The notes: generated from the sequence alone by a model not told the origin. Counted from the stretch's first letter, positions 34,385-46,449 are shown. The stretch: DNA of 64,000 nucleotides from Dichetophora obliterata (GCA_963920525.1 OY986436.1:79205630-79269629); one strand, 5' to 3'. Numbers and translations are program-made.

Positions 34385-34937
34385 AACTTTGAGTTACGGA
34401 AAATTCGAGTTATAGAATAAAATTTTATAAATAATTTCATTTTTGTCTGCGAAGTGATTTCTTTCGAAAAGTGTAGGCGATGGAATATCTTCAACTTCAT
34501 CATCAGCAGATTTATAACTTTCATATAGTCGTTAAGTCAATAAGCTTCTTCTTAGAAATAAGAAATGTAAAATGAGCAACACTTACCTTGCAAATTCAAA
34601 AATCTCTTTACTTACACAAAACATATACCAACAAAATACACACAGCATAAGATACAATAGTTTTTATATCTTTCGACGCAAGCTAACAAAGATGCGCGAT
34701 GCTCCGACGAAGTCAGTTCTTCGAATAACAACACACACAGAAATATTGAAGTTGTTGTAAGTAAGAGAAATTCAAGTTATGGAGATGAATATGCATGAAA
34801 GTCTTCGTAATACAAGTGATGTATTGGTTCGAGTTAAAGAAAAATTCAAGTTAGGGAAATTCGACTTATAGATAACTACTACTTCGAGTTTTAGAGAATT
34901 TCGAGTTACGGAAGTTCGAGTTAGGGTAGTTTCACTG
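34385..34937. mobile_element. Possible pogo/Tigger-like non-autonomous element
   Basis: The right end (read in reverse) is CAGTGAAACTACCCTAACTC next to TA at 34938-34939. It is followed inward by repeated variants of TAACTCGAA. On the plus strand these are TTCGAGTTACGG, TTCGAGTTAGGG and TTCAAGTTAGGG (34830-34926). Similar GAGTTACGGAAAATTCGAGT text lies at about 34391-34410, but the left terminal bases were not found. Assignment by motif only. Confidence 0.5.
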
Positions 34938-34939
34938 TA

Positions 34940-35652
34940 CAAGCATTAATTTAGAATTGTTCTCAATAAAATTGAAGTGCAAATTTTCTTTTACCAGTAA
35001 ACTCCAAAAGTACGGTGCCGACTTTTATGAAAACATTTTTTAAACGTCATATTTGTGCTATTATTATCTCGTTATCAGAACATAAAGTGTTTTTTGCAAC
35101 TTAAGCCCAGTGACCCCATTACCACAGTGATAAGTGACCTCCAAAACGCAAAGTTACTAATTTGTTTCATTTTAGGATGATTGTATAGAATACTGTAGAT
35201 CGTCTTATATAAGATTTGTCGGCGCTCTAAAGTCAATGTCACCAGAATTCTTCGGTGATATGTACTAAATATATAAAAGAGGCCCAATTTACAAAACGTT
35301 TGCAAAAAATGAAATTTGTATATTTCATTTTTGTGTTTTTTTTTATATTGTGAGACGAAACAACAGTATTGTTCAGGTTGAGCAGTAAATAATGACTCCG
35401 AAAAAAATGTTGGTGTCTTTCACCCAAAAATCAATCGATTACATAAATTTATGAATTTTTCCATAACAGCAGAACAATTCTTAAAAGTAATATTCAAAAG
35501 AAGAGGCTGATTGCTCACATCATATTATTTGGAATATTTTTACATAAATAAATATTTTATCCAACATTTTTCAAAACATTCTTCAAGAGTTCTATAGTTA
35601 TAAGTTAAAAAAAGAGTAAAAAATTTCTAAAACATTACTTTTTTTGGCTACT
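34940..35652. other. AT-rich spacer, no gene seen
   Basis: It contains a fragment of the GCCGACTTTTATGAAAAC dispersed repeat (about 35015). The overlapping reverse-strand frames at 35075-35427 carry no motif. Confidence 0.5.
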
Positions 35653-37906
35653 GGGTCAGTCATATCAAATCAACCAACGATACAACTTCATGTCACGTTT
35701 TTAGTATAAAAAAAATTGTATTTTTTTAAATACTTTTTTACATTTTAATATGCAATTATATTATTATAATGAAAAAATGAAGTAAGTCACAATACAGTCA
35801 TATTCGTAACACAAACGTTGTTCAACTAGTGGTTTTTAAATTCTCATTGTTGCATTACACTACTGCACAAAATGGAAAAAATTTTGCACTATAAAATTTG
35901 AAAAATATTGCTAATGTATTTTTGACTGCTAATTCCAAAAACGTAAGCCATTTCAAAATCAACGGAGCCGTTTTCGAGATAATTACATTTTGAAATTTTT
36001 CGGTTTTCACGAAAAGATGATCCAGCCTTAGTGACCATAGCAGGTGTCCTTTTAAATCGATTTGAGTGCTAGTTTCACTAAATAAAGAAATGCTATGCGC
36101 ATCTATCTTTTATATAAGAAATTAAAATTGGACAAGTAGCTTTGGCGCAATTAAAAAAACGTAGCATGCAACCCTGTAATTTATGCGAAAAAAGTACATT
36201 GGTTTAAATTTTGCATTTTATTGGGATAGTCTGTTTCATTCCGCTCATTTAGAGTTCAATTTTAAATGGATTAAAAGGAAAATGAATTTTTGGCAGGCAC
36301 TTAACAAATTTTTCTGATTTTCGTTACATTTTGAAAATAAGCCATTTTATGAAAAAACGATATTTTTATTCATGCCGGTCTAGATATAGAATAAATCTTA
36401 GACATGGTTTAAAACATTTTTTCTTCTTCGGTGTGGGAGTTTGAGTTTCAGCAGTTTGATATGAAGAACCAACAATAGTCACCTATCCACCATAGAAAAA
36501 AACTTTGATCGGGTCAGTTCCTCAAAATAAACCGTGGCTTATATTATGATGATTCCCGGAATATTTCGACTCTAGAGATAGCCAACCGTGAGCTGAAATG
36601 GTTTGAAATAACCTCTAAAAACCGAATAATTTTCAAAAATATTGGCTGTTGTAATAGTTGTAAAAAAATAAACTGCAAGGAATTATTGACTGAAAAAAGC
36701 TCTTCCAATCTGCATTAAAAAATTGTAAATGTTTGCAATCGATTTAAAGATAATGGTGCAAATTTTTGATAATTTTTTAATTTTATTTCCAGTTTTTTGT
36801 CTAGTTTTTTTTTAAAAAAATTTCTTACAATATTTTTGCAGAAGGTGTTTATTTTATAATTAATATTTTAGTTTAAATCATAATTCATAATCATCATCAA
36901 TGCAAGCATTCATAAGCTTTCCAACGATATCTTGGTAGAAAGGATTAACTTTAATCCGAATGCAAAAATTTTAAATTTGTTGATGCAGATTGGAAGAATT
37001 TTTTCATAACTATTATATTTTTTAACTACAATAGTTTTACAAAGAACTCAATTTTTAAAGGTTATTTTAAACTATTCCAGCACGCGGATAGCTATCGCTA
37101 GTGTCGAAATATTTGGGGAATCATCATATCATAAACCAAGAATAATTTTAAGGAACTGGAAAAAGTTCCACTTTTTTATTTGAAGATAAACAAAGTTTTT
37201 ACTGCCATATTAAAACTAATTAAATTTTAATTGATTATGTTCCAAAAAGTTTTAATATCGGTATTAAAACAAAAAAGTTACGAAGCTAACTCTGTCGCTC
37301 TTCAAACAAAAAAGTTACAATGATTTAAAAGACAATTTTTTCTTGGCAATTAAAGTATAGTTGTAGTAGTAGAACATTAAACTTGATTACTATTTTGGAT
37401 CAGTTGTAATATTAAAAAATCCTCTGAGGCAGAATATGATTGAGCTTTTATCTCCCTATTATTGATAGAAATAAAACTGTATAAATAAAACTCACAATGT
37501 GCAAAAAAATTGGAATTGCGAAAAAACATATCAAAACACCGTCCTAATATTTTTTTAATTAAAAGATAACATTCTTCTTCAAATTGAAAAGAACAAAAAG
37601 AAAAAATTAAGCGTTTTTTGATTAATTAGCAAATACATTTTTTTTAAATGTGTTGGCAACCCTGACATCCAAAAATTTTATATATTTTCAAAAAATACTG
37701 TAACGATTAAAAAACAAATTTAATATCGGTTTTCATATCAAAAGCTGTGTATTTTACATTTAAATGAGTTGTTGACTGCTAATAATAATTTTTGTGTTTC
37801 GAATTCAAAAACATTCAGCTACTAAATTTTTTTAAGAATGTTTTGCAAAAAAATCTATAGTTTAACATAAAGTTTTAGCGTTGGTTGATTTGAAATGGAC
37901 TGACCC
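35653..37906. mobile_element. Nested palindromic (foldback-type) element, GGGTCAGTC ends
   Basis: The outer ends are GGGTCAGTCATATCAAATCA (35653) and, inverted from 37906, GGGTCAGTCCATTTCAAATC, both followed by AACCAACG. A second, longer inverted pair lies inside: about 36525-36760 against about 36930-37170, sharing TATGATGATTCCC, AAATATTTCGAC and TCTTCCAATCTGCAT. No coding sequence and no clear target duplication. Confidence 0.75.
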
Positions 37907-37909
37907 TAT

Positions 37910-38720
37910 AAACTTAACCGAGCCGTTTACGTTGTGCTATTTTTGGAAAATTTAATATAAATTCATTTAAATATTCAAGTGCATACATTTATTGTAGGTT
38001 AATTATAGCCAATAAGCATAAAATGGAGTAAAAACAAAATTTATACATGGGAAAATATTGATTTAAATTTTTTTTCTATCCACACAGTCACGTACGTATT
38101 TCATACACCCCCTCAAACCAATCAGCAACCACAACACGATCCAATACATAAATAAGCTCAAAGCATGCTTCACTGAACGAAGTAAATAAATAATAAACAC
38201 AATCGACAAATAAATTTATATGTGTCAATAAATAATATGCAAAAATAAAAAATACAAATGTGAATAATAATTTAGGCGTGTGAATAAAAAAATAAAGCAT
38301 TATGAAACAAAAAATTAACCCAGCAGACCATTTGTTCGAGAACAAAGAACACAAGAAATTAAATAAAAGACGATATCAATTAGACAAATTTTGAGCAAAT
38401 CTGACCATTGTGTTTTCGATTTTTTGAAGCTTTGTAGGTCAGTAGGTTAGTGCTCATTAGCACTGTGTTTTTGTTTTTGCGAAAAATTGTATTTAAAAAG
38501 TTATACACAGTCACAAATATTCACCCTCCTTTAATACCTTATTAGAAGTCACTCAAAAGTTAACCATTGTTTTCGTGGCTTAATGTTATGTTAAAAGCAA
38601 TTAAACAATGTTTTGTTTGTATTTACATAGCTTTATTACATATTCCCTTGTTGTTCAAACACATTTAATTATGATTTTTTTTATTTTAAAATGAGAATAA
38701 AAACTTACAGTGAAAGCATT
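37910..38720. other. AT-rich spacer, no gene seen
   Basis: The reverse-strand frame at 38088-38354 is Phe/Leu/Tyr-rich as expected for AT-rich antisense and has no motif. Nothing else supported. Confidence 0.45.
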
Positions 38721-38723
38721 TCA

Positions 38724-38788
38724 CAAGAGAGCGGGATAAAAAAAGTTTAGAAAGCTGACAAGAGAGCGGGATAAAAAAAGTTTAGAAA
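38724..38788. repeat. 35-bp direct duplication
   Basis: CAAGAGAGCGGGATAAAAAA followed by AGTTTAGAAA occurs at 38724-38753 and again from 38759, separated by five bases. Confidence 0.9.
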
Positions 38789-38884
38789 TCATACGTCTAG
38801 CAGACGTAGCTAATCAAAGCAGGGTTAAAAAACATTAAAAAATACAATTTGTGCATGTATTTAAATAGTTCTATCTTAAAAAAG

Positions 38885-39180
38885 TGGCGGCCGTAGCCTA
38901 GTGGGTAGAGTGCGTGGCTCCTAAGCTAAACAACTGCGGTAGCCCGGGTTCAATTCCACCTCAGACAGATTGAATTAATTTTTCTGTTCGGTCGTCACCT
39001 CTCTGCAGACAATGGTAAACCTCAGAGAGTAAAAATTGCCATGTAAAGCTTCTTGAGAACATAGGCCGTTCGGAGTCGGCATTAAGCACGTAGGTCCAGT
39101 TCTCGGTCATTTGTGATCAAACATTTAATAACACGCACAACACAATTGATCAATAGAAGCTAGGTCAAAGTCCTTCCATG
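38885..39180 (+). mobile_element. tRNA-derived SINE
   Basis: It opens with a tRNA-like head. A-box TAGCCTAGTGG is at 38894-38904 and B-box GGTTCAATTCC at 38947-38957, 53 bp apart start to start as in tRNA-type RNA polymerase III promoters. A body follows with GCCATGTAAAGCTTCTTGAG, GCCGTTCGGAGTCGGCAT and GTAGGTCCAG. That body resembles SINE sequence I recall from tephritid and related flies. It would be transcribed by RNA polymerase III and mobilised by a LINE. The 3' end and target duplication are unclear; a TTATTTTATGTTATT repeat at about 39190-39235 follows it. Confidence 0.85.
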
Positions 39181-39251
39181 GCCAGTTATTTTATGTTATT
39201 CTCTGGCCAGAAATGGCCAGTTTATTTTATGTTATTTCTTTAAAACCGTAA

Positions 39252-40868
39252 GTTTTTAAAAAGACTTTGAACGGGTCTTATTACTGGTGCATTTTTTTGT
39301 GTAGCACTTTTATGATCATTTTTTTTTACCTGAAATTTTTAGTCATATTTTTTATGGTGTTTCGCAACAAATTTTTTACTTTTTTAATATAGTGTCGTAT
39401 TAATTCATCAATTTTAATGGCTTACACAAAATTTTAGGTTAGACCTCTAATGATTGCTGTTTTTAACGAATTTTTTAAAAAATGCCTACAAAAGATTCTC
39501 TAATTTTATGCCGAAAATTCCATATTTTCAAATATTGTTGCTTTGAGCAAGGTCATACTGTATTTGTAAAGACTACCCTGTAGTTCGGTGGACCTTCTAC
39601 TTGATATGAGAACACCATTAGTGGTATTTTCGCCTCGTATTTTGTACATCCTTTTATCACATCAAAGTCATTGATTGGGCGAACTGACCCAACGTGCATT
39701 ACCATGGGCTTTACAATTCTTCTGTCACATTGGGCCCAAACCTGTAAAGGCTTGGAAAATGGCATGCCCAAGGGATTACTGCCACTAGCCGATCTGCAGG
39801 GTAGTTATCACGAGTGACTGTATGGATCATTACTCATGAAAGGACTTTCTTCGATCAAGCAAACTTCATCCCAAGTTCTATAAACGAATTTCAATTGCCA
39901 CAATCAACTTTTGTTTGTCCTATTGCTCAAAGCACGATACAATAGCAGTACATTTGTTTCAGCGTGGCTTAATACAATTACTAAAAAATAAATAAGGGAT
40001 ACTAACTAAAATATTGTATTTCTCGGAAAGAGCTCAAGATAAAACAAAAAATATGTTAAAAATCTGTGTTAACACAATACTAATATTGATATCCCTGGTT
40101 AATGGCACTTTTTTGGTATTCCACATGGCTAACGGCCATGTGACGGCTTGAGAGGCACAATTAAAAGGCTTGTCGCAAAGGCTTTCCTAGCAAAATGTAA
40201 ACGAGCCCATAAACACCCCTAAAGCATTTTTTAATTGGGTTTCAAAAAACATATAAAATATTGATACTGATACCGATAAAAAAAAAATTTATGCTGAATT
40301 TTTCTCATCAAAGCAGTACTGCGGAGAAGTTCAAGTTCTCCAAACACTCTTTAATAAAGCAACAATAATACATAGTACTTTGACCCAGTGTTAAGTACTT
40401 CCAAAAGGAAGGATTGAAATGCGATCAACATTCACAGCACCTACATCAAATATCGGTACAGTTTTTAAAAATTTTAAAAAAATACAAAATGTTTTGTTTT
40501 ATAAATTGTTGGCTTTATTTGAATACTAATAAATTTATTTAAATAATAGCAGATGTTATTTTGAATTTTCATTGATATTAACATTAAAAATAAGGAATTT
40601 TTGGTATATAAAAGCAGGAAATCATTTGTAGTAATTTTTTAAAAAAATAATTAAAAATAGCAATCGTTGAAAGTCCAACCTAAAATTTTGTATAAGCCTT
40701 TAAAATTGATGCCTTAACACGACACTATATTAAAAAGGTACAAAACTTGTTGCGAAGACCATGAAAAACGTGACTGGAAATTACAGGTAAAAAACATTAA
40801 TTTTTTAAAGTGTTACAAATATATACACCACCAAAAAGACCAACTCAAGGTCTTTGCAAAAATTTTGC
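39252..40868. mobile_element. 1.6-kb element with about 220-bp inverted arms, internal protein fragment
   Basis: The left arm (about 39252-39500) and right arm (about 40625-40868) are inverted copies. They share TTTTTAATATAGTGTCGT, CATCAATTTTAA and ACAAAATTTTAGGTT. The outermost bases form a small palindrome (AAGACTTTGAACGGGTCTT). The interior holds a 72-residue reverse-strand frame and otherwise non-coding DNA. Family unknown, target duplication not resolved. Confidence 0.75.
39553..39771 (-). CDS. Unrecognised 72-residue protein fragment
   Basis: This frame has balanced composition unlike the usual AT-rich noise: segments such as MPFSKPLQVWAQCDRRIVKP, MHVGSVRPINDF and VFSYQVEGPPNYRVVF. No catalytic motif, signal peptide or membrane segment is evident. 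It lies just inside the left arm of the palindromic element at 39.25-40.87 kb. It may be a remnant of that element's own protein or a captured host exon. Upstream sequence (to about 39920) is stop-ridden. I do not recognise the family. Confidence 0.35.
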   Translation of the reverse strand: MGMPFSKPLQVWAQCDRRIVKPMVMHVGSVRPINDFDVIKGCTKYEAKIPLMVFSYQVEGPPNYRVVFTNTV

Positions 40869-40869
40869 A

Positions 40870-41890
40870 TTTTTTTGTACAACTAACGGTTTCAAAATAA
40901 CAGCTGTTTGAATACCTGTATAAATTGTATTTTTTTAAGATACTTTCTTAATCATGTATCTGCGCTAAACTTAGAAACTACTCAACCAATTTAAGTAATT
41001 CTTTAACTAATATAAAGCTACATGCTTAACTTAAAATCTTGCATCATTAATTTTTTGTAAAAGCGCTCCTTAAAGGAATTAAAATTTAAATTTATAAAGT
41101 AGCCAAAAAACCTAACACAAAAATCATTGCTTCATTTAAATGTTAGAAGCATACAGGCACTTTTGCCAACTTGCTACTTTTTCCACTAGATTTGGTGCAT
41201 TTTGAAAATTTTGGCGCAAGAAAAATTAGGTTTGGTGCTTGATGCATTTTTCTGTGCTTTTTTTTAGTTTCGGAGGCACCAACTGTGCCTTAGTTTCTCT
41301 CTTTTTCTCTGCTAAAGTTTTTCTCATTGTTTTTATTACTTTAAAAAAGGGATGCTTTACTTACACGATTGCACCAGTGTTGCCAAGTTAGCCTTTTTAA
41401 GGCAAGATTTAACCTTTTTTCCTTTATTCTGAAAAATCGAGTTTAGCCTTTAGCGTTTTAATTTATTTTTTATATAAATATATTTTTTTTTCCGAATAAC
41501 GAATATGGTTCTTAGATTTTCTTTTCTTGGTGTCTTTAAAATTCCCGTAATTTTTTACTTATAGCGCATTTTTTTCTGAAGAAAAATTTTGAACATAAGC
41601 ATAATTTTTTAGATTCTGACCTGAATTTACAGAATGTTGACTTATTTTGAGCTGAAAAAACATTTTATTTTTTAAAAAAAAAACAAAAATGCAGATTTCT
41701 TGAAGAGGTAAAAAAATGCAGAATTCTTTTCCGGACAAGAATGTGCTATTTGAAAAAAAGATACAGTTTCGATAGAATCGTTATTATACAGTAATAGACA
41801 AAAATCTGGTTTTTTCCTTTATAGTTTTTAAAACTCTTTTAAAGTATTTTGTTTTCACGTTAAAATTAATTTTTTTGTTGACCTTGCAAT
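40870..41890. other. Spacer with a possible hAT terminus
   Basis: No gene. CAGTGTTGCCAAGTTAGCC at about 41377-41395 resembles hAT terminal sequence, but no inverted partner was found within reach. Confidence 0.4.
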
Positions 41891-41892
41891 TT

Positions 41893-42183
41893 AAGATGTA
41901 TTGAAGATTTGTTTTGGCTACAGGTCTGCGTGATAAAATAATTTTAAAAACCTCTTTTGGATTTTTTTTTTACTATTTTATTAGTTTATTTATAAACTCG
42001 ACCAGAAAACACTTAGCTACTTAGTGCCAATTATTAATTCTCCTTATGATAAACTGTCGATGACGGTTCTAAATATCGAGTTTATAAATAAACCAATAAA
42101 ATAGTACAAAAAATCCAAAAGAGGTTTTAAATATTATTTTTGAACGCAGACCTGTAACCAAAACAAATCTTCAATGCATTTTA
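41893..42183. mobile_element. Foldback MITE with about 105-bp near-perfect arms
   Basis: The left arm (about 41893-42004) reads TTGAAGATTTGTTTTGGCTA, CAGGTCTGCG, ACCTCTTTTGGATTTTTT and GTTTATTTATAAACTCGA. The right arm (about 42078-42183) is its inverted copy with few differences. A loop of about 75 bp separates them. Target duplication not identified. Confidence 0.85.
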
Positions 42184-42189
42184 TTTTCT

Positions 42190-43680
42190 AAATAAAAATT
42201 AGTTAAAAACAAAGTTATTTGCATAATAATTTTTCGTTTGATATTTTAAGTGATGAATTTGTTGTTTTTGTTTTTTTTATTGGTTAAACTTAAATGAAAT
42301 GCAAAGATATGTTAAAATAACGAAAACAAATATTTATTATATAAGAACAATTTATTTTTCCTGTAATAGAGAGCATATATACAGTACCCCGCCATTGAAT
42401 TATGAACGCTGCAAAAATTTAGAATTTATTTCTTGTTTTATTTAAATCAACATGAAAACACTCTAAAACACAAAAATATTTAATATTTATATAATAATAT
42501 CTTAAACTGTTCTGTATGGTTTTTTTTTTTTTTGTTCTTTAAATTAATACAATTTGCTAGTCATTAATATTATTTCAGTTTTTTGTGTTTATTAACAATA
42601 ACGGTATTCACAATTTTGGTTTTTTCAAATAGTGGAAAACTACAATTATGAGCACCCTTTAAAATAGAATTTGTGGGTGGTAGAATTAACTATATTTTTG
42701 TAATATATGACATTAAAAAGTTTAACTTGCATTTTGAGCTTCTTCCATTTTTGCAATTAGAAAATAATTGGAAACCGATCAGTTGTTTATGGAACTTTAA
42801 AAACCACCTTCGTAAAACATATCATTAAGCTACTTAAAATAACCACACTTTTGGTTTTTAGAGATTTCATATAAAACAACAAAAAATATAAAAACCGCTC
42901 GGTAATGTGGGGCATCAATACCTCGGGGTTTTTTAACTACACTGAAAACAACGCAATTGTGAATACTCTCAATGTGTTTTGTTTTGTTGCTTTATAAATG
43001 AATTACTTTACATTTTTTAGATTGAAGTAATACATAATAAAAAATTGTATTAAAAGCGTTTTGAATTATTTACTTCTTAAAGTTTTCAATCCCGAACTAA
43101 TCCTGGGATCGAGAAAAGCTTCCTGGATTGGACTCCCTAGTAGGTATGTTAAAAAAATAAAACACAAACAATATCTTTTTCTTTCTTTCTTTTTTTTTTT
43201 TGCCAAAATAAGATTGAAATTATTTTTTTATTTTCTTATTAAGTAGTAAATATTATTGCAAAATTTTTGAACTAAAATTCATAAAAATCAAATTGCATTT
43301 CGTAAAGTACACAAAGTTTAAGTTAAGTAAATATATTTCCATTTTTTTATATTCTTTTTACAAAGAAAACGATTAAGCAATTACATTTCATGTAATATCT
43401 TGCAAACCATTTTTTCTAAACTAATTTCAAATTGTTCAAATTGCTTAAGGGTGGGTAATAGTTTCAGCGTAAAAATACTTTCTTTGCAATTTCTTTTTAT
43501 TTTAAAAAATTGTAAAACTTATCGTTGGGAGAGGTATTTTATATGTTGAAAGTGTGTACCAAGTTTAAAATGAGTAAATAATGTAGTTTTTAAATGGCAG
43601 TGGACACGGACTTTTAAAAAGTGGTTTGGAGAAAAAACGCGTTTAAAATTTTGAAAGCTAAAAAAGTGAAAACAAAATAT
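42190..43680. other. AT-rich spacer, no gene seen
   Basis: TATTCACAATTTTGGTTTTT-like text at about 42608 and an inverted partial match at about 42945-42970 hint at another decayed inverted-repeat element, but ends are not supported. Poly-T tracts at about 42519 and 43188. Confidence 0.4.
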
Positions 43681-43689
43681 CAAAAAATT

Positions 43690-44590
43690 TTTTCAAACTT
43701 TTGCCTTATACTGGCTTTTTTGCTCTGCAACTGAGCTTTTATCTCGGCCCTGTTGATGCGCCTTCAGACATCCGGTCTTGCGTATCCGTAAGCGCTTGGC
43801 CCAACGCTGATGTTCATATCCGACAGAAAGGTGAGAAAAACACCAGTGCATCAGTTCGTTGAAAGTGCATGCAGCCACATAAGATGCAAATTCAATGATT
43901 TCTTTGCTGTCACATAATTTTTTCAGTGCATTCCTTCAAATTAGCTTGCTCAGACTTTCGTTGGCATTTTAGGTAAAACCTCTAAGACACCTTTCCAGAA
44001 GTTCATCTTTGCTCAGATCTTCGTAAATCGGTTTGATTGCTTGCATGACCTTTTTTGGAAATGGAGTGTATTTTTGTTTCAAGTTTTCCACTCCTGTTGT
44101 GGCCAGAGTTTTTTGATAAGGACACCACGAGTTATCGCCGCTCGGACACTTATCGTGTTGAGGATTGTTGTATGTCTACTGTTGGTGGTAGTACGTTGCA
44201 CAGATAGCATTTAGAATTTTCTCTACCGAATCACAATTATATCTTATTGCTGCACCGTAGTATCGACTCAAATTATCGATGATTTTTCTGGTAAATTTTC
44301 CTTTGCCGCCGAGTAATTTACTTCGCCGTTTTTTACCTGCATTTTTTCTTGTTTTCGCGACTTCATCTTCAACAGTATTTTTAACCACATCGCGTAGATG
44401 TTTTCCATTCGCTTTTGCACTTGTCCTACATATTACTTTTTATTTAGTGTAATTTTCACCATAAAGTTTCGCTCTCACTAAATTGCCCTAAGTTTTGCTA
44501 ACATAGTCTCCGGCATAGCTGCCGATCTTTCCTCCATACTGTTTCTCTGAGCGGCGGAACATCTCGGTTACTGTGCCTAGCAAATTTTAT
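43690..44590 (-). pseudogene. Mutator-like (MULE) transposase remnant
   Basis: Reverse-strand order: YGGKIGSYAGDYVSKT (about 44545-44500), then LRDVVKNTVEDEVAK and SKLLGGKGKFTRKIID with YYGAAIRYNCDSVEK (44388-44176). Next come QHDKCPSGDNSWCPYQK (about 44165-44115), AIKPIYEDLSKDELLERCLR and NANESL (about 44045-43950). It ends with AACTFNELMHWCFSHLSVG (about 43875-43820). The GGKG...IDxLxxYYGxAIR, CPxGxxSWCxYQ and NANES blocks in this order match the mutator-like transposase family common in invertebrates. Stops and shifts separate the pieces; N-terminal catalytic parts are missing. Confidence 0.75.
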
Positions 44591-44599
44591 TTACCATTT

Positions 44600-45680
44600 T
44601 TAACAGGGTTTTTTACATTTTCAGGTCTTACGGTAATTTTCCTTCTAAAAACACACTGAAAAACACCGCTTTAAAAAAACCGATCACTCTTAAACACTGA
44701 CCATTTTTGGTCATCCCTAGTTTGATGAGCTTAGTAGGAGGATGAAAACTACATTGCATTACAGTCGGCACTTGATATTTTTAACATGTTTATATTTTTC
44801 TTCATTATTTTCTAGAGCTTATTTTGCTTATTATTTTCCTGTTTTTATTTATTTAATTTGATAAAAAAAGCACACAAAAAATTCATTAATTATTAATATT
44901 TAAAATATATATTTAGTATCATTGGTCAAGTTTGAACACTAGTCTGATTTAATTGTTTAGAAGTTTTTTTGATTTCTTTAAAATATTCGTACTACAGCGG
45001 CCTCTTGTCTCTATGTGATAGCAAAATATATAAAACCGAAACACTTTCCATACCCGAAAACATCTCTATACAAATTTTACTAGCATTGTACTAACAGAGG
45101 GCACTCTGGTGTTTTTCTTTAGACATGAGACTAGCTAAATCGTTTATTTTAAATCCAGTTCAAGCATTATCTGAGAACGCGATTACAAACAAATAAACGA
45201 AAAATAATACTCATATTATCCCAGCGGTAAATGAAGAGCTTCAAAAGCACTAAAGCACAAGCGTTTATCTTATAACGTTTCACTCAGATGTGTGCACTTT
45301 TTAACCGACTTAAAAAGGAGGAGGTTGTTTTAGTAAACCAAATTCATATTAAATTTAACATTGGATTACCTAGAATGGAAATTTTTCTTTAGTGCTGCTC
45401 AAAAAGCGCTCCAAAAACTAGCTCAAAAAAGCTCTTTGGTAAAATTTTTCAATTGTAATTCCAAAAACAAAACGGATATAAAAACTGAAAAACTTAGCAG
45501 CCATTTATCTTAATAACTTCATTTAAGATTTCAATTTTAAATTATGTTTTCATAAATACATAAATAAATAAAATGAAAGTTGATATGAGTTGAAGACGTC
45601 CCTTTAAGGCTAGATAATTTTCTTGTTAAAGCGTTTTCTCTAATTTTTCAAATATGGTTTACGGCTGTCTGTTAGTTTTT
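44600..45680. other. AT-rich spacer, no gene seen
   Basis: No motif-bearing frame or terminal repeat recognised. Confidence 0.4.
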
Positions 45681-45693
45681 TCTTTGAACTTCC

Positions 45694-46260
45694 TTACCAT
45701 ATTTCAGTTGGCACTTTTTTAAACATTCCCAAGTCTAATAAGTGCATTACTGTTAATGGAAATTGAGTGACCATTTTTATGTATATTTCTTCTAAAACAT
45801 GTTGGCTATCCCAAAAGCTCAAGGAATGACGAAATTTATCGGCACTTCTGGAATAGCCTTCGTCAGTTCTTAAAGAGTAACTTTGAAGACTGTAAGTTAG
45901 CCTTCTATTTTTTAATTGAGCAATTTGGCTGCACTTCGAGCATCCCCTGCTGTGAGTGTGTCCCAATGTATCAGTCTATGCATCACAAATAAATTTTGAA
46001 AATGCAAACCAACTAACTTCCTTTAAGTGCTTGACTTCTTGAACAAATTCCTTCAAAAAGTTAGTCACTTTTTCCAGTTTATGACGCCCAGCATAACAAC
46101 CAATAAGGAATGATTTTATATCCAATTCTTGTACTGAATTGCACATAGGCTCATTGTCGGACTCAAGAACGAATTCTTGGCAAGCCACGATCTTAGACGG
46201 ACTTTGCACACTTGCGCTAATCTTCATTTCTGCCATGTTAATCATTGCATCCTTTTCTTT
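45694..46260 (-). pseudogene. CACTA/Tnp2-like transposase fragment
   Basis: Two consecutive reverse-strand pieces separated by a stop. The first is 46245-45976 (ELDIKSFLIGCYAGRHKLEK, NFLKEFVQEVK, FSKFICDA). The second is 45966-45694 (RGCSKCSQIAQ, LRTDEGYS, KMVTQFPLTVMHLLDLGM). The CDAxxR...GCxxC, LRTDExF and DMVxxFPLDxMHLxxLG blocks are those of large transposases annotated as transposase-domain proteins in insects and cnidarians. Here the usual Asp in front of VMH is replaced by Thr. The family name is given with moderate certainty. Confidence 0.6.
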
Positions 46261-46449
46261 TTTTATTATCCTCCTGAAATGTCTTTTAGATACATCAAAC
46301 TAAATTTTCATTATTATTATTGTGTTGATTTGCACTGCGACCTTAAGATCTATTGTGCCCCTTCATGAAACTAAAGAGTCTCTTTTAGTTCAATCTCTGA
46401 GATAAAAGCTAGTATACGTCCTATATCTCTTTATTTTAAAGAGTCTACA

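Noticed and set aside
38894..38957. Functional tRNA gene
   Set aside because: The stems do not fold cleanly as a mature tRNA, and the sequence continues into a SINE body.
41377..41395. hAT terminus CAGTGTTGCCAAG
   Set aside because: No inverted partner or target duplication was found, so no element is called.
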